Shown piece after piece: positions 1-9,703 of a stretch of DNA of 64,000 bases. The stretch comes from JAAFJT01 sp043772905 (lineage in GTDB: Bacteria; Bacteroidota; Bacteroidia; Chitinophagales; Saprospiraceae), in NCBI GenBank assembly GCA_043772905.1, contig JAYVFS010000103.1, positions 38,399 through 102,398 of the forward strand, given 5' to 3'. The notes beneath the pieces were generated by a model. The model saw only the letters and a list, made by a program, of their open reading frames with translations, ran no database searches and was not told the DNA's origin. The position numbers and the translations under genes were made by a program. How positions within the stretch are numbered: position 1 is the stretch's first letter; every line of letters begins with the position of its first letter.

Positions 1-2174
1 ATGGCTGGGTCTGTACTTTAGGCGAGGGTCTTTTTTTTCTACCGCGCAATTATGATAATATTACTGTTTTGGACAAAGCACAAGGTCTTGAAAGTGAAGA
101 GGTAACAGCACTGTCTCAAAACCCTAAAGGCGATATTGTCATAGCAACGTACCCAAATGTTTTGCAATTTTGGAATAAAAAAACGGCTAAGATTAATCGT
201 AAAATAAAAATTAATGGCATGTGGGATGTCCGTGTCAAACGCCTTCTTTTTCCGAATGATAGAGATTTTTGGGTACAAACGGATAATTATAGAATCAATT
301 TTTTTCCAGATTTCTCTAAAAAAACGACCCCTCAGTATGACAGCCGCCAAACAAAGATTAATGAGTTTTTATCGCTCGAAAAACAACTGCCTGATAAAAA
401 TAAACAATACGATGGCGACTTTGATATTTCAGATTTTTTGAATGGGACATCCGCTTATAAAAATATTTATTTTGCCAAAAATGGACGTATTTACATTACT
501 TCAAGCGTAGTTTCTGAATTAAAACCCTTATCAAACAATCGAGTTCGTTGTCAATTGTATTGTAGAAACTCATACTCCCGACTTTATGCTATTGCGGAAG
601 ATACACACGGTGTTATGTGGTTTGGAGGTACTCAAGGCATCTGTTTTTTGAAGCCCAATGATGATGACGTGGTGTTTTTGAAAGAGAATTTTGAGACTTC
701 CGTAAACGATATTATACCATTACCGGACGATTATTTACTTTGCAGTACGACTGGTAATGGCGTTTTTTTGTTAAAAAATGGTAAAATCCTAAAAAACTGG
801 CAAGAAAAAGACGGTTTGAGTAGCAATAGCTGCAATCGGCTTTTGAAATTTGATGATCAAACCGTTTTTATTGCGACGGCTAAAGGTGTAACACGTCTTA
901 ACTTTGACCCCAATGACCCGACGCGCATGTATCCCATTATTTATGGTGGTATAGATGCCAAGCCGTCTCTTTACATCAATGATTTACTTTTTGATGGTAA
1001 TAAATTATATATTGCTTCAAATGCGGGGCTTTATTCCTTCAAAATCAATGATTTAAAGATTCAAAGAAATGTACCTATCGTGCGCCTCACTCAACCAATG
1101 GCGTACCTCGCACAGCCCGATACGGTGTTACCTTTGCGTTATGGTTGGTTTTATCAGGAAAAAGAAATCAAATTTAATTTTAGAGCAATCGCTTTTTGCA
1201 ATGGTGAAGTGATGCACTTTCGCTACCGTTTGTTCCGAAATGGTGCGCTTGAAAAGAAGGATTCTATTGTCTTACGCGAGGATTTTACACTGTCCTTGGT
1301 GTCTTTGAACACGGGTTCATATATGCTGGAAGTGGAAGCCAGTCGTGGCGATGATATCTGGAGCAAGCCCATCACCATGCGTTTTGAAGCATCGGCGGCT
1401 ATTTATCGCAAGCCGCTTGCTTTGCTGTTCTATTGGCTTATTGTCTCCTTGTTTTCGTTTGAATTTCTACGTTGGCGCAACAAACGACGTTCAATAATAG
1501 AACAAAAGGAATTGGCTCAAAAAGAAGAAAAGCTTGGGCTTGAACGACGGCAAATGGAATGGGAACAGGAAGCCATTCGCGCAAGGATTGACCCGCATTT
1601 TGTTTTCAATGCCTTGAATGGTATTTTAACTTTTGTGTATAAAAGAGATGTTGACAGCATCAAAATTCAACTGCCTCGTTTGGCGCGATTCATTCGAACA
1701 TCTCTCAATTTAGGGCGCGAAGACTTTATCAGTATTGAGCAAGAAGCGCAGTATTTGAATGACTATTTGGCACTTGAAAAGAGCCGTTTTGAAGAAAAAT
1801 TTACATTTTCTGTCAAAATTACTGAGGGGGTAGATGCGCAGCAAAAAATACTGCCGCCACTACTTTTACAGATTTTTGTTGAAAACGCCATCAAACATGG
1901 TGTTTCCTCTTTGCCAGAAGGTAAAACGGGCGTTATTACTATCGTTTTTGAAAAAACAGGCGACCACACTATCTGTTGTACCATAACCGACAATGGTATC
2001 GGCTTGACAAATTTTTCAAGAGAACAGAAGGACAACAGCGGGCATCAATCATTGGGTTTAAATTTAGCCAAACGCCGTATTTCGCTTTTGAATAAAATTT
2101 ATAAACATAAATATACGCTCTATGTGTCCGATAATGAAGAAGGGACAAAGGTGGTGTTGGCGGTTGAAAGTTGA
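1..2174 (+). CDS. LytS-type sensor histidine kinase with propeller sensor (5' truncated)
   Basis: The frame is open from base 3 and continues left of the window, so the N-terminus is missing; the TTG at 69 is not a real start, because the preceding residues read as a typical propeller repeat. Visible order: two-component-regulator propeller repeats (sensor, periplasmic), a Y_Y_Y-like domain, one membrane helix near nt 1410-1475, a short coiled coil, then a His_kinase domain with the motif IDPHFVFNALNGI (phospho-acceptor His near nt 1597), an N box VENAIKHG and a G box TDNGIGL. This is the hybrid sensor layout common in Bacteroidota polysaccharide or stress sensing. No LytTR response regulator is in the window; it may lie to the left. 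It carries one iterated motif at 1821 read as Thr-Glu-Gly. Confidence 0.9.
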   Translation, partial: GWVCTLGEGLFFLPRNYDNITVLDKAQGLESEEVTALSQNPKGDIVIATYPNVLQFWNKKTAKINRKIKINGMWDVRVKRLLFPNDRDFWVQTDNYRINFFPDFSKKTTPQYDSRQTKINEFLSLEKQLPDKNKQYDGDFDISDFLNGTSAYKNIYFAKNGRIYITSSVVSELKPLSNNRVRCQLYCRNSYSRLYAIAEDTHGVMWFGGTQGICFLKPNDDDVVFLKENFETSVNDIIPLPDDYLLCSTTGNGVFLLKNGKILKNWQEKDGLSSNSCNRLLKFDDQTVFIATAKGVTRLNFDPNDPTRMYPIIYGGIDAKPSLYINDLLFDGNKLYIASNAGLYSFKINDLKIQRNVPIVRLTQPMAYLAQPDTVLPLRYGWFYQEKEIKFNFRAIAFCNGEVMHFRYRLFRNGALEKKDSIVLREDFTLSLVSLNTGSYMLEVEASRGDDIWSKPITMRFEASAAIYRKPLALLFYWLIVSLFSFEFLRWRNKRRSIIEQKELAQKEEKLGLERRQMEWEQEAIRARIDPHFVFNALNGILTFVYKRDVDSIKIQLPRLARFIRTSLNLGREDFISIEQEAQYLNDYLALEKSRFEEKFTFSVKITEGVDAQQKILPPLLLQIFVENAIKHGVSSLPEGKTGVITIVFEKTGDHTICCTITDNGIGLTNFSREQKDNSGHQSLGLNLAKRRISLLNKIYKHKYTLYVSDNEEGTKVVLAVES

Positions 2175-2201
2175 GCATTTTTCAACGCTCAACTTTCAAC
2201 C
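2162..2201. terminator. 15-bp inverted repeat between convergent genes
   Basis: Arms 2162-2176 and 2187-2201 are perfect complements with a 10-base T-rich loop. The left arm overlaps the stop codon of the histidine kinase and the right arm ends just before the stop of the opposing T9SS protein gene, so it probably ends transcription from both sides. There is no long T run after either arm. Confidence 0.6.
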
Positions 2202-2211
2202 GCAACAAGCC

Positions 2212-5200
2212 TTATCTGATAATGACCTTTTGTGTCAACGTTTCTTCTTCATTTTTCAATGTCAAAAGATGTAAGCCTTTTACGAGGTCGTCGGTCAGTA
2301 TTTCTGCACTATTCATACCTTTATCAAACTTCTTTTGTTGATTCAAAATGCGTTTGCCTGTGGCATCGACAAGAGACATTTCATAGCTGCCACCTGTGGC
2401 AGAGAAAAACTGCAATTTGATGACCTCCTTAGCAGGGTTCGGGAAAACGGCTAAGCTACTGACGGGGTCTGTGGCTTCTTCTATCATTTTTCCATTGGCA
2501 GCAAACGTCGGTTCTTGAGCGAAATTGGTGCCACTCGTTTGAATACCTAAGGCATAACAAACAGTTGTTGAAAATGCACCATTGTAGCCAGATACCTTTA
2601 TATAATACGTTGCGCCTGTTGTAGCCGTATTGTATTTGATGGTTTCACTCGTGGTACTGCCATTTACTGACGAACCAATTTGTGTACTGATATTTCCTGA
2701 TGCATTGGATTTGTAAAGGTAAACATCATAATCGGCGGGTAAATTGGTCAAAGTCACTTGGATTTTAGGCGCAGCCGTCGTCGTCGTGAATTTGTAATAA
2801 TCTACATCGCCATTTGAGCCAATTTGTGCATTGGTTGTGCTGTTGACCGCTATGACCGTTGCACCTGTCGAGGCATTGTTCGTCGGCTCATTTGAGTTTG
2901 AACAAGCCGGTGGAATGGTATAAGTGAAGTTAGATGTTAAGGCATCATTAGCGGTATTGACATCCGTTGTACCGTTTGGCACAGCCGTTCTTGCCGTAAA
3001 AGTATGTGCCGCTGCCGTATAGCCTGTGACCGAACCAAGTGTTACTGTTGTCGTTCCATTACTTGCAAGGCTACCCGTCCAAGCTTGACTGCTTTCTGTG
3101 CCGTTGTCAATTTTGTAGTAAATCGTCGCAGAAACAAGTGTTACAGTCCCCAAATTCTTCAAAGTTACTGAGGGGGTCACGCTGGCAGTGCTGACAGTGC
3201 CATTGGGCGTGGCTATCGCCGAAATACCCGCATCGGTCGTTGAAGCTGCGGGTGTGTAGGTGAAGTTAGATGTTGTCGCATCGTTAGTTGTATTGACATC
3301 CGTTGTGCCGTTGGGCGAGGCTGTTCTGGCTGTAAACGTATGCGCCGCAGCCGTATAACCTGTTACCGAAGGCAATGAAACGGTCGCTGTGGCACTGGGT
3401 GCGAGGCTGCCTGTCCAAGCTGTTGAGCTTTCTGTGCCATTGTCCACTTTATAAAAAATGGTCACGGATGTGAGTGCCGTTGTCCCAAAATTTCTCAAAG
3501 TTACTGAGGGGGTTACATTGGCGGTTGTGATAGTGCCGCTTGGGGATATGATGCCCGCAATGCCTGCATCCACCGTTGTAGGTGTTGCGCTGTTGAGTGG
3601 TGACGACCAAATGCCACGACCATAAGTGGCAGCGCGGAGTAGGTTTGTTGGGTAGTGAATTTCAAGGTCTTTGACAGGTACGCCCGGCATACCATTCGTG
3701 AAAATTGTCCAAGTTGTTGCGCCCGAAGTCAAGAGATATGCCCCTAAATCTGTCCCACAATACACATCGCCATTGTTTTGCGAAGCAAAACAGTTGACAG
3801 GCAACGAAGGCAATCCTGTGCTGATATTTGTCCAAGAAGTCCCACCATTTGCTGACATATAAACCGATTGGCCCGTATAACTTGCCAAACCGATATATAT
3901 TTTGTTGGCATCATTGACATCAAAACGAACGGTAAGAATGGAAACGCCTGAAGGCAAACCTGTGGTTATATCCGTCCAAGACGTGCCGCCATTGGTTGTT
4001 TTCATAACTTTGGTCGCACTGGCTGCTGCGATGTACTGATTATTTGTTGTGGCAACGTCTAATTCAACCAATGTACCGACACCTGAAAAACTGCTAATTG
4101 TTGTCCAAGTTGTACCTAAATTCGTACTTCTAACAACGTTTGTACCACCTGCATAAAGCGTCGTAGCGGTCACAGGGTCTTGCAACCAAGGTGTAACCCA
4201 ACCGCCACCAGAAACGGTATAAATGCTTGAAAATGAAGTGGTTGTGGTCGAAGTTGAGCGATACAATGCGCCGTTATAAATCGAAGAAAATTTATTGTTA
4301 TTGTTTGTTCGGTCAATGAAACAAAGCATACCATCGCCGCCGTTTACTTGCGACCACGTAGAGACATTGGTGGTCAATGTCGTACCATTGTCTTGATGTC
4401 CTGCGATAATGGTATTTTGATTGCTTGTTGACAAACCGATGCCATAAAGTTGTGCGATAGACAGGTTTGAACTTTTATCAGCCCAAGTCGTTGCACCGCT
4501 TGCGAGTGAAAAAACGCCACCATCATTGCCCGCAAAAAGGCTTGTGCCGATGAAAGATAAGTCATGCACATCGGCGTGTTCGTAAGGTGCGCCTGTACCT
4601 GACCAATGACCGATACACGACCAAGATGTGCCCGAAGTTGTTGATTTCCAAATGTTTACGCCACCCGTATAAATAGTTGTTTTTACTGAGGGGTCAACCA
4701 CGATGCTTAAATCGTACCAACCCTGACCACCTGAATCGTTGCCTGCGGCATTCCAACCTAAGATATTTGGCGTTGATGATTTGAGTGTAAACGTCGTGCC
4801 GCCATCGGTCGAGAGGTACAGACCTTTGAAACCATAATCGGTGTTGTTGGCAACGAGCGCATAGACGTAATTGGCATCTAAGGCTGTGACAGCAATAGCC
4901 ACCCGTTGTGTGCCTGTGGTCGGTAAACCTGTGCCCGCCGTTGCCCAAGTCACGCCACCATCAGTTGAACGCAAGAAAACATTCGCACTGTAACCGCCTG
5001 CATAAACGGTGGAGGGCGTACTGGGTTTGAATTCGATGTCGCGAACGCTCAAGGCAGATGTGCGTGTCCAAGACGTGCCACCATTGGTCGAGCGATAAAT
5101 ACCTGCGCTGCCGCTTACGAGTATCGAACCATCGGTTGGGTTGATGGCGATTTTTGACAAAGTCGTGCGGGTCGTTGAAAAATTGCCTGTGCCTGTCCAC

Positions 5201-5898
5201 AAGGCTCCTGTGGCTGCCCAAGTTGCGCCGCCGTCCATTGATTTGTAAACACCTGTGGAGTAAACATCAGCCGCTTCACCATCACCTGTAACGAGGTACA
5301 TGATGTTTGGGTTAGTCGGGTCAAAACCGACATCGGTTGCGCCCAATGCAGCAATGGCATCGGTGATTGCTGTCCAAGACGTGCCTCCGTTGGTTGTTTT
5401 CCACAAACCACCTGCTGGCGAACAAGCAAAAAGCGTCGTTGTGCTGCCCGGCAAAGCGCGAACGGCATTGATGCGACCATTGCCACCTGACGAGGGCGTA
5501 CTGAGGGGACCGACAAGCGACCACGTGGCACCTGTGCGGTTTTGGAGTGCTGTGCGGCGTTTTTGTTCCACCATAGCTTGTTCCACGCCTTTTGTTAAGA
5601 TGCTCAAATCGCCATTTGATTCTTGAACACGCGGCTCAACCCAATGCGACCAACGCATGAATTGGAGCATACCTTCCATTTGACGCTCGAATTTGTCGCC
5701 TTTTTTGTGTGCACCATTGGCTTCTTTTGCCAATTCTCTTTTAAATGCTTTAATTTTTCCAGCGTATTGCCGATTGAAGGCATCGCGGATTTGGTAATAG
5801 TTTGCGCCTTGCTCGCGTAGCTCGAGCCAATTTTGCGCAGTTGCGCTTTGCCATAGGAATACCATGATCAAAAGCACATAAATTCTGTTGATTTTCAT
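2212..5898 (-). CDS. Large T9SS-secreted protein with BNR/Ycf48-like propeller, CARDB and PPC domains
   Basis: 1228 residues. A signal peptide (about 1-21, ending TAQ) is followed by a propeller region (about 120-780) built of repeated 'TTNGGTSWT'-type units like those in sialidase/Ycf48/sortilin folds, two near-identical CARDB-like repeats (about 766-881 and 886-991), a bacterial pre-peptidase C-terminal (PPC) domain (about 996-1112) and a T9SS type A sorting domain ending KVIIR. The sequence therefore predicts an exported, surface-attached or secreted protein; no catalytic residues were recognised, so an adhesin or glycan-binding role is possible but inferred. It carries four iterated motifs (3167, 3503, 4685, 5500). 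The first two occupy the same place in the two CARDB repeats, so they may have arisen by domain duplication. Confidence 0.9.
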   Translation of the reverse strand: MKINRIYVLLIMVFLWQSATAQNWLELREQGANYYQIRDAFNRQYAGKIKAFKRELAKEANGAHKKGDKFERQMEGMLQFMRWSHWVEPRVQESNGDLSILTKGVEQAMVEQKRRTALQNRTGATWSLVGPLSTPSSGGNGRINAVRALPGSTTTLFACSPAGGLWKTTNGGTSWTAITDAIAALGATDVGFDPTNPNIMYLVTGDGEAADVYSTGVYKSMDGGATWAATGALWTGTGNFSTTRTTLSKIAINPTDGSILVSGSAGIYRSTNGGTSWTRTSALSVRDIEFKPSTPSTVYAGGYSANVFLRSTDGGVTWATAGTGLPTTGTQRVAIAVTALDANYVYALVANNTDYGFKGLYLSTDGGTTFTLKSSTPNILGWNAAGNDSGGQGWYDLSIVVDPSVKTTIYTGGVNIWKSTTSGTSWSCIGHWSGTGAPYEHADVHDLSFIGTSLFAGNDGGVFSLASGATTWADKSSNLSIAQLYGIGLSTSNQNTIIAGHQDNGTTLTTNVSTWSQVNGGDGMLCFIDRTNNNNKFSSIYNGALYRSTSTTTTSFSSIYTVSGGGWVTPWLQDPVTATTLYAGGTNVVRSTNLGTTWTTISSFSGVGTLVELDVATTNNQYIAAASATKVMKTTNGGTSWTDITTGLPSGVSILTVRFDVNDANKIYIGLASYTGQSVYMSANGGTSWTNISTGLPSLPVNCFASQNNGDVYCGTDLGAYLLTSGATTWTIFTNGMPGVPVKDLEIHYPTNLLRAATYGRGIWSSPLNSATPTTVDAGIAGIISPSGTITTANVTPSVTLRNFGTTALTSVTIFYKVDNGTESSTAWTGSLAPSATATVSLPSVTGYTAAAHTFTARTASPNGTTDVNTTNDATTSNFTYTPAASTTDAGISAIATPNGTVSTASVTPSVTLKNLGTVTLVSATIYYKIDNGTESSQAWTGSLASNGTTTVTLGSVTGYTAAAHTFTARTAVPNGTTDVNTANDALTSNFTYTIPPACSNSNEPTNNASTGATVIAVNSTTNAQIGSNGDVDYYKFTTTTAAPKIQVTLTNLPADYDVYLYKSNASGNISTQIGSSVNGSTTSETIKYNTATTGATYYIKVSGYNGAFSTTVCYALGIQTSGTNFAQEPTFAANGKMIEEATDPVSSLAVFPNPAKEVIKLQFFSATGGSYEMSLVDATGKRILNQQKKFDKGMNSAEILTDDLVKGLHLLTLKNEEETLTQKVIIR

Positions 5899-6284
5899 AG
5901 AAATACCAGCTTGGAATTTAAGATGAATGAATTTTGTTAGATTTTAAAAAGTGGTATTTAAAAGCGTAGGAAAGAAATGTTCGTGTCGGTCTGTTTTGTA
6001 AATAGCTTAGTCTCGGTTCGTGTACGTAGTTTTTGTTAGAATTTTGTTAGAATTTTGTTAGCAAATTGCTTTCGGTCGTGTCGTTCTTTAAGTGTTTAGC
6101 GTGTATGCTTCAAATCAATTGTCTCTGCACATATAAACTGTGAAAATATATTTAATATTTTTAAGGTGCTAAAAAAAAGGATATTTTAACATTTGTAAAA
6201 TGAGTCAAAAAAAAAAATGCGCTCACAAGTCATTGATTTTGTATGACTTATAAGCGCATCTTTTTTATCGAAAATACAGAGGTA
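5899..6284. promoter_or_regulatory. Intergenic region with three 11-bp direct repeats
   Basis: 386 bases without a gene between the T9SS protein gene and DUF2911. It holds TTTTGTTAGAA twice in perfect tandem (6031-6041, 6042-6052) and a third imperfect copy (from 6053), plus a related ATTTTGTTAG near 5931. The 11-base period is one DNA turn, so this could be an operator upstream of the T9SS protein gene (transcribed leftward). The rest is AT-rich, with the terminator at 6208-6266. No canonical promoter was recognised. Confidence 0.4.
6208..6266. terminator. Bidirectional terminator after DUF2911 gene
   Basis: Stem with arms TGCGCT...AAGTCAT and ATGACTT...AGCGCA, interrupted by a small internal loop, flanked by an A run on the left (a T run for leftward transcription) and TTTTTT on the right. 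It lies directly 3' of the DUF2911 gene on the minus strand. Confidence 0.7.
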
Positions 6285-6791
6285 TTACTGCACTTTAAAA
6301 GCCACAGCAAGATTTTCCCACGCCAGATTGACCATATTGCCTTTTATATCAAAAGTCATACGTTCCATCATTTCTTTTGATTTTGAAGATTTGACTTTGA
6401 CGCGGAGGACATCTTTGGTCGCATCGTAGCTGTATGCACCCCATTGTTTGGCAACGCTGTTGAAAATAATGGTCCATTCGCCCCCCTCAGTAGGAATGGT
6501 GAATAAGCTGTATTTTCCTGCTTTGAGTGCCTGTCCTTCAATTTTTACGTCTTTATCCACTTCAAAAGTCGTGGCATCGTTGGCACCGGTACGCCAAACG
6601 GCATCATAAGGGACGAGTTTACCCCAAACCTCTCTGCCTTTAACGGCGGGTTGTGCGTAAGTGATTGTTACGGTTTTGTCACCTATTTTGCTTGTTGCCG
6701 TTGCCGCGGGGCTTGGTTTGGCTTTGCCTTCTTGTGCAAAAGCAACTGTGGTGATGAGTAGAGCGGTCGCTAAAAAGAAGAATTTTTTCAT
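6285..6791 (-). CDS. DUF2911 domain secreted protein
   Basis: 168 residues with a clear signal peptide (MKKFFFLATALLITTVAFAQ). The mature part matches the DUF2911 pattern: 'ITYAQPAVKGREVWGKLVPYDAVWRTGANDATTF' followed by 'LKAGKYSLFTIP'. The family is widespread in Bacteroidota, is exported, and has no established biochemical role. It appears to be a single-gene unit with its own terminator. One iterated motif (6481) encodes the Pro-Thr-Glu-Gly-Gly loop between two predicted strands. Confidence 0.88.
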   Translation of the reverse strand: MKKFFFLATALLITTVAFAQEGKAKPSPAATATSKIGDKTVTITYAQPAVKGREVWGKLVPYDAVWRTGANDATTFEVDKDVKIEGQALKAGKYSLFTIPTEGGEWTIIFNSVAKQWGAYSYDATKDVLRVKVKSSKSKEMMERMTFDIKGNMVNLAWENLAVAFKVQ

Positions 6792-6929
6792 CTAAGAATA
6801 TTGTTTTTATTGTTTGAAAATGAATTACACCTTAAATAGACAATTTTAAGCTTAAAAAGTTGGCTTTTACTGAGGGGTATTCGACATAATGCGGTATTGG
6901 TTGCCTGTATATATAATGTGTGGTTGTCA

Positions 6930-7355
6930 TCAAACATGATGAATCACTTTTTTGACGACACCCCAAATCTCAAAATTTGTCCCTTCTTCGATGATAATGG
7001 GCAGGTAATTGAGGTTTTCGGCAATTAAAAACAGCTTTTTCCCTTGTGGGCAATAACGTTTGACAACAAAATCTCCTTCGACAACCGCAACGACGATGTC
7101 GCGGTTTTTAGCTCTTAGCGAGCGGTCAACGATGAGGATGTTGCCCTCAAATATACCTGCCTCTTGCATCGAATCACCTTGCACACGGATGAAAAAGGTG
7201 GCAGACGGGTTTTGGATACAGAGTTCATTCAAGTCGAGTTTTTTGTCCATATAATCCGTTGCAGGAGAAGGAAATCCTGCTGAAACGGATTCAAAAAACG
7301 GTAATTCGACGAGTTGTGTAGGCATCATAGCTTCTAAAAACGGTTTCTGGCTCAT
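6930..7355 (-). CDS. umuD: UmuD-like S24 autoprotease (DNA polymerase V subunit)
   Basis: 141 residues, the usual UmuD length. The self-cleavage site reads SAG|FPSP near residue 27, the catalytic Ser is in GDSMQEAGI and the catalytic Lys in FVVKRY, so all residues for RecA-stimulated self-cleavage are present. UmuD' normally joins UmuC to form the SOS translesion polymerase. No umuC follows: the next gene downstream on this strand is DUF2911, separated by about 140 bases and an iterated motif at 6869. The partner must be elsewhere or lost. The A/T-rich upstream region has short partly palindromic words (AACATATTGTGTT near 7408), but I cannot assign a LexA box. Confidence 0.88.
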   Translation of the reverse strand: MSQKPFLEAMMPTQLVELPFFESVSAGFPSPATDYMDKKLDLNELCIQNPSATFFIRVQGDSMQEAGIFEGNILIVDRSLRAKNRDIVVAVVEGDFVVKRYCPQGKKLFLIAENLNYLPIIIEEGTNFEIWGVVKKVIHHV

Positions 7356-7477
7356 AGCAGATGTTTTAATATGTCATTTAATTTTTTCCAATTAAAAGAC
7401 AAAATAAAACATATTGTGTTATAAAAACAAATTTTTTAAATATTTTAAAATAATTTGCTTTACGTAGAACCTTGAAA

Positions 7478-7909
7478 TCATCGAATCAAATAAGCATTAG
7501 GATTCACAATGGCCATCCAATGCTCTGGATTACTGAGGGGTACAAAACCAAATTTTGCATATAGCCCATGTGCATCTTGGGTTGCCAAAAGCCAGCGTTT
7601 TAGATTTTGTAAATCGGGTTGTTCGAGTATAAAAGCCATGAGTCGCTTCGACAAACCTTGACCACGATGGTTTTCTAATATAAAAACATCGGCGATATAG
7701 GCAAAAGTCGTTTTGTCGGTGATGACACGTGCAAAACCGATTTGCTGCTCGTTGTCGTAAATGCCAAAACATATTGAGTTTTCGATACGACGCAATACAT
7801 TGTCCATCGAGCAACCTTTTGACCAATAAGTTTCTGTCAAAAAGGCATGGATTACTGAGGGGTCGAGTTTTGACTTGTCCGTTGAGAATGTGAAAGTCGC
7901 GTCTTCCAT
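7478..7909 (-). CDS. GNAT family N-acetyltransferase
   Basis: 143 residues. Acetyl-CoA binding motif A is visible as 'YIADVFILENHRGQGLSKRLMAFIL' (Arg-Gly-Gln-Gly-Leu), and motif B as 'LLATQDAHGLYAKFGFVPL'. This matches the small Bacteroidota GNATs that begin with a 'YWSKG' segment; the substrate cannot be told. It carries two iterated motifs, 7532 (Pro-Leu-Ser) near the C-terminus and 7854 (Asp-Pro-Ser-Val) near the N-terminus, unusual density for a 432-base gene. Confidence 0.88.
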   Translation of the reverse strand: MEDATFTFSTDKSKLDPSVIHAFLTETYWSKGCSMDNVLRRIENSICFGIYDNEQQIGFARVITDKTTFAYIADVFILENHRGQGLSKRLMAFILEQPDLQNLKRWLLATQDAHGLYAKFGFVPLSNPEHWMAIVNPNAYLIR

Positions 7910-7999
7910 AAGTTCTTAGAAAAAGTAAAAAAAGGTGTCAAAATTTAGTTACATAGTCGTTGAAAATTCATCATTTATAATTCATCATTCATCATTTCC

Positions 8000-9493
8000 T
8001 CAGACGGTTATTGATTCTGAAATTTTCTTCAAAAGTTGTGCTTCATCGGTTTGAATAAAGCGACGTGTTTTGTATTGTGTACCAGCACGACCTGTTTCTA
8101 TCATCATTTTTTTGAAAGTGCCACGTCGCAATGAATTGATTGTCAATGTATTAAGGGCTTTGCCACGTATCAAGTCGTCGTAACACATGTTTTGTTTGCA
8201 CAGCACTTCGTCGAGCCTTTGTGAAAACTTTTGGGCATCGCCACCATTTTCAAACTCAATAAACCACTCGTGGTAGGGCAGTCCATTTTCAGATATCAGA
8301 ACGGGTGTCAAGGCGAAATCCGTTACGGCACAGCCCGTTTCACGCACTACTTTTGTGACCGCCGTATCTACTTCTACTTGCGTAAAATGCTCGCCAAAGG
8401 CATTGAGCGACTGTCCAACACGTCCCAAAATGCGTAATTTTGGTGGATTCAACTGCGTAAATTCGATGACATCGCCCATATTGTAGCCCCATAAACCGGC
8501 ACAGGTATGGATATGAATGAGGTAAGGCACACCTATTTCTACTTCATGTATCCAAAGCCGACGAGGATTCGGTTTTTCTATTTCGGAAACGGGAACGAAC
8601 TCGTAGAACATACCTGAATTAGGCAACAGCACCATGGATGTATTCTGTACATCATTTTGAAAAGCAAAGTAGCCTTCCGATGCTGGGTACGCTTGCAAAT
8701 ACGTAACATTTTGATTAACAATGCTTTGTACTAAGTCTTGATAGGGTTCGAAGCTCATGCCAGCCGTTGAAATGATGCGTAAATTTGGAAAAACACGGTT
8801 GAACGGTTTGCCACTCAACTCCTCAACTTTGCGCAAATACAACAACAAAAGTGGTGGCATAGCGACGATGCCGCGAATGTCCTGTCCAATGGTTTCGCGT
8901 GCAGTGGCGGTTATTTTATCTTCATATTCAGGGATAAGGTCTGTTTTACGCGTCGGAAAACTCATCTGATTGACCCATTTAGGCTTTTCGGCGGTGAGGA
9001 TAGACGAGAGCGCACCCGATTTTATGGTACCAAAAGGATGAAAAATTGGCGGGTCGGCAAATAGCACCCATTTGCCTTTGTGCACATCGTGTAAGCGGAG
9101 ACGGTAGGTGAAATTTGCCATATTTGTCAATGTCGCCTCGAATTGGGCATTGAGCATTTCGCGAGTGATAGGCAGATATTTTTTTCCAGAAGTCGTCCCG
9201 CTTGACGTTGCAAAATAGAGTGGGCGACCATGCCAAAGGACATTGCTCGCGCCATCAGCTATTTTTTGAATATAAGGTGCATGGTCGCTGTACGTACTGA
9301 GGGGTATCGCTTGGCGCAAATCCTGGGGCGTGGCTATATCTCTAAAATGATGTTTCAACCCAAATTCTGTATGTTTCGCCGAGCGCATAAGTTGTTGTAA
9401 TACTTGAAGTTGTACATTCGGCACATCTATTAGTTGTCGTTGAAAACGACGACTGAGCCGACGACTCCATAGGCGCATAATGGGAACTTTCAT
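8000..9493 (-). CDS. GH3 auxin-responsive promoter family acyl-adenylate enzyme
   Basis: 497 residues, usual length for bacterial GH3 proteins. The adenylate-forming signature 'YFATSSGTTSGKKYLPIT' is present near residues 90-107, with the later conserved 'YLQAYPASEGYFAFQ' and 'GLWGYNMGDVIEFT' blocks. Plant members conjugate amino acids to jasmonate or auxin; bacterial substrates are unknown. It is a monocistronic unit with an ATG start at 9493. A copy of the dispersed TGATGAAT-type repeat lies just 3' (about 7965-7998). An iterated motif at 9296 encodes Pro-Leu-Ser. Confidence 0.87.
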   Translation of the reverse strand: MKVPIMRLWSRRLSRRFQRQLIDVPNVQLQVLQQLMRSAKHTEFGLKHHFRDIATPQDLRQAIPLSTYSDHAPYIQKIADGASNVLWHGRPLYFATSSGTTSGKKYLPITREMLNAQFEATLTNMANFTYRLRLHDVHKGKWVLFADPPIFHPFGTIKSGALSSILTAEKPKWVNQMSFPTRKTDLIPEYEDKITATARETIGQDIRGIVAMPPLLLLYLRKVEELSGKPFNRVFPNLRIISTAGMSFEPYQDLVQSIVNQNVTYLQAYPASEGYFAFQNDVQNTSMVLLPNSGMFYEFVPVSEIEKPNPRRLWIHEVEIGVPYLIHIHTCAGLWGYNMGDVIEFTQLNPPKLRILGRVGQSLNAFGEHFTQVEVDTAVTKVVRETGCAVTDFALTPVLISENGLPYHEWFIEFENGGDAQKFSQRLDEVLCKQNMCYDDLIRGKALNTLTINSLRRGTFKKMMIETGRAGTQYKTRRFIQTDEAQLLKKISESITV

Positions 9494-9703
9494 AGAATAT
9501 TGTTTTCAAACTTTTAGTGAAGAAGTAAAAGCGACAGATGTATAGGGCTGTAAGATACGAAATTATGTAGGTTTCTTCATTTTTGCAGCGTAGTTACTGC
9601 AAAGAGAATCCTCGTTGCGAATAAGGTAATTAAAGCATTGTTTAATAGACATAGTAGAAAAACAATTAGCTTTGTCGGATTTTTAAATAAAAAACTAAAA
9701 AAA

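Noticed and set aside
5115..5531. Antisense and out-of-frame reading frames within the T9SS protein gene
   Set aside because: They lie wholly inside a gene with clear domains, have no family pattern and reflect the repeated sequence.
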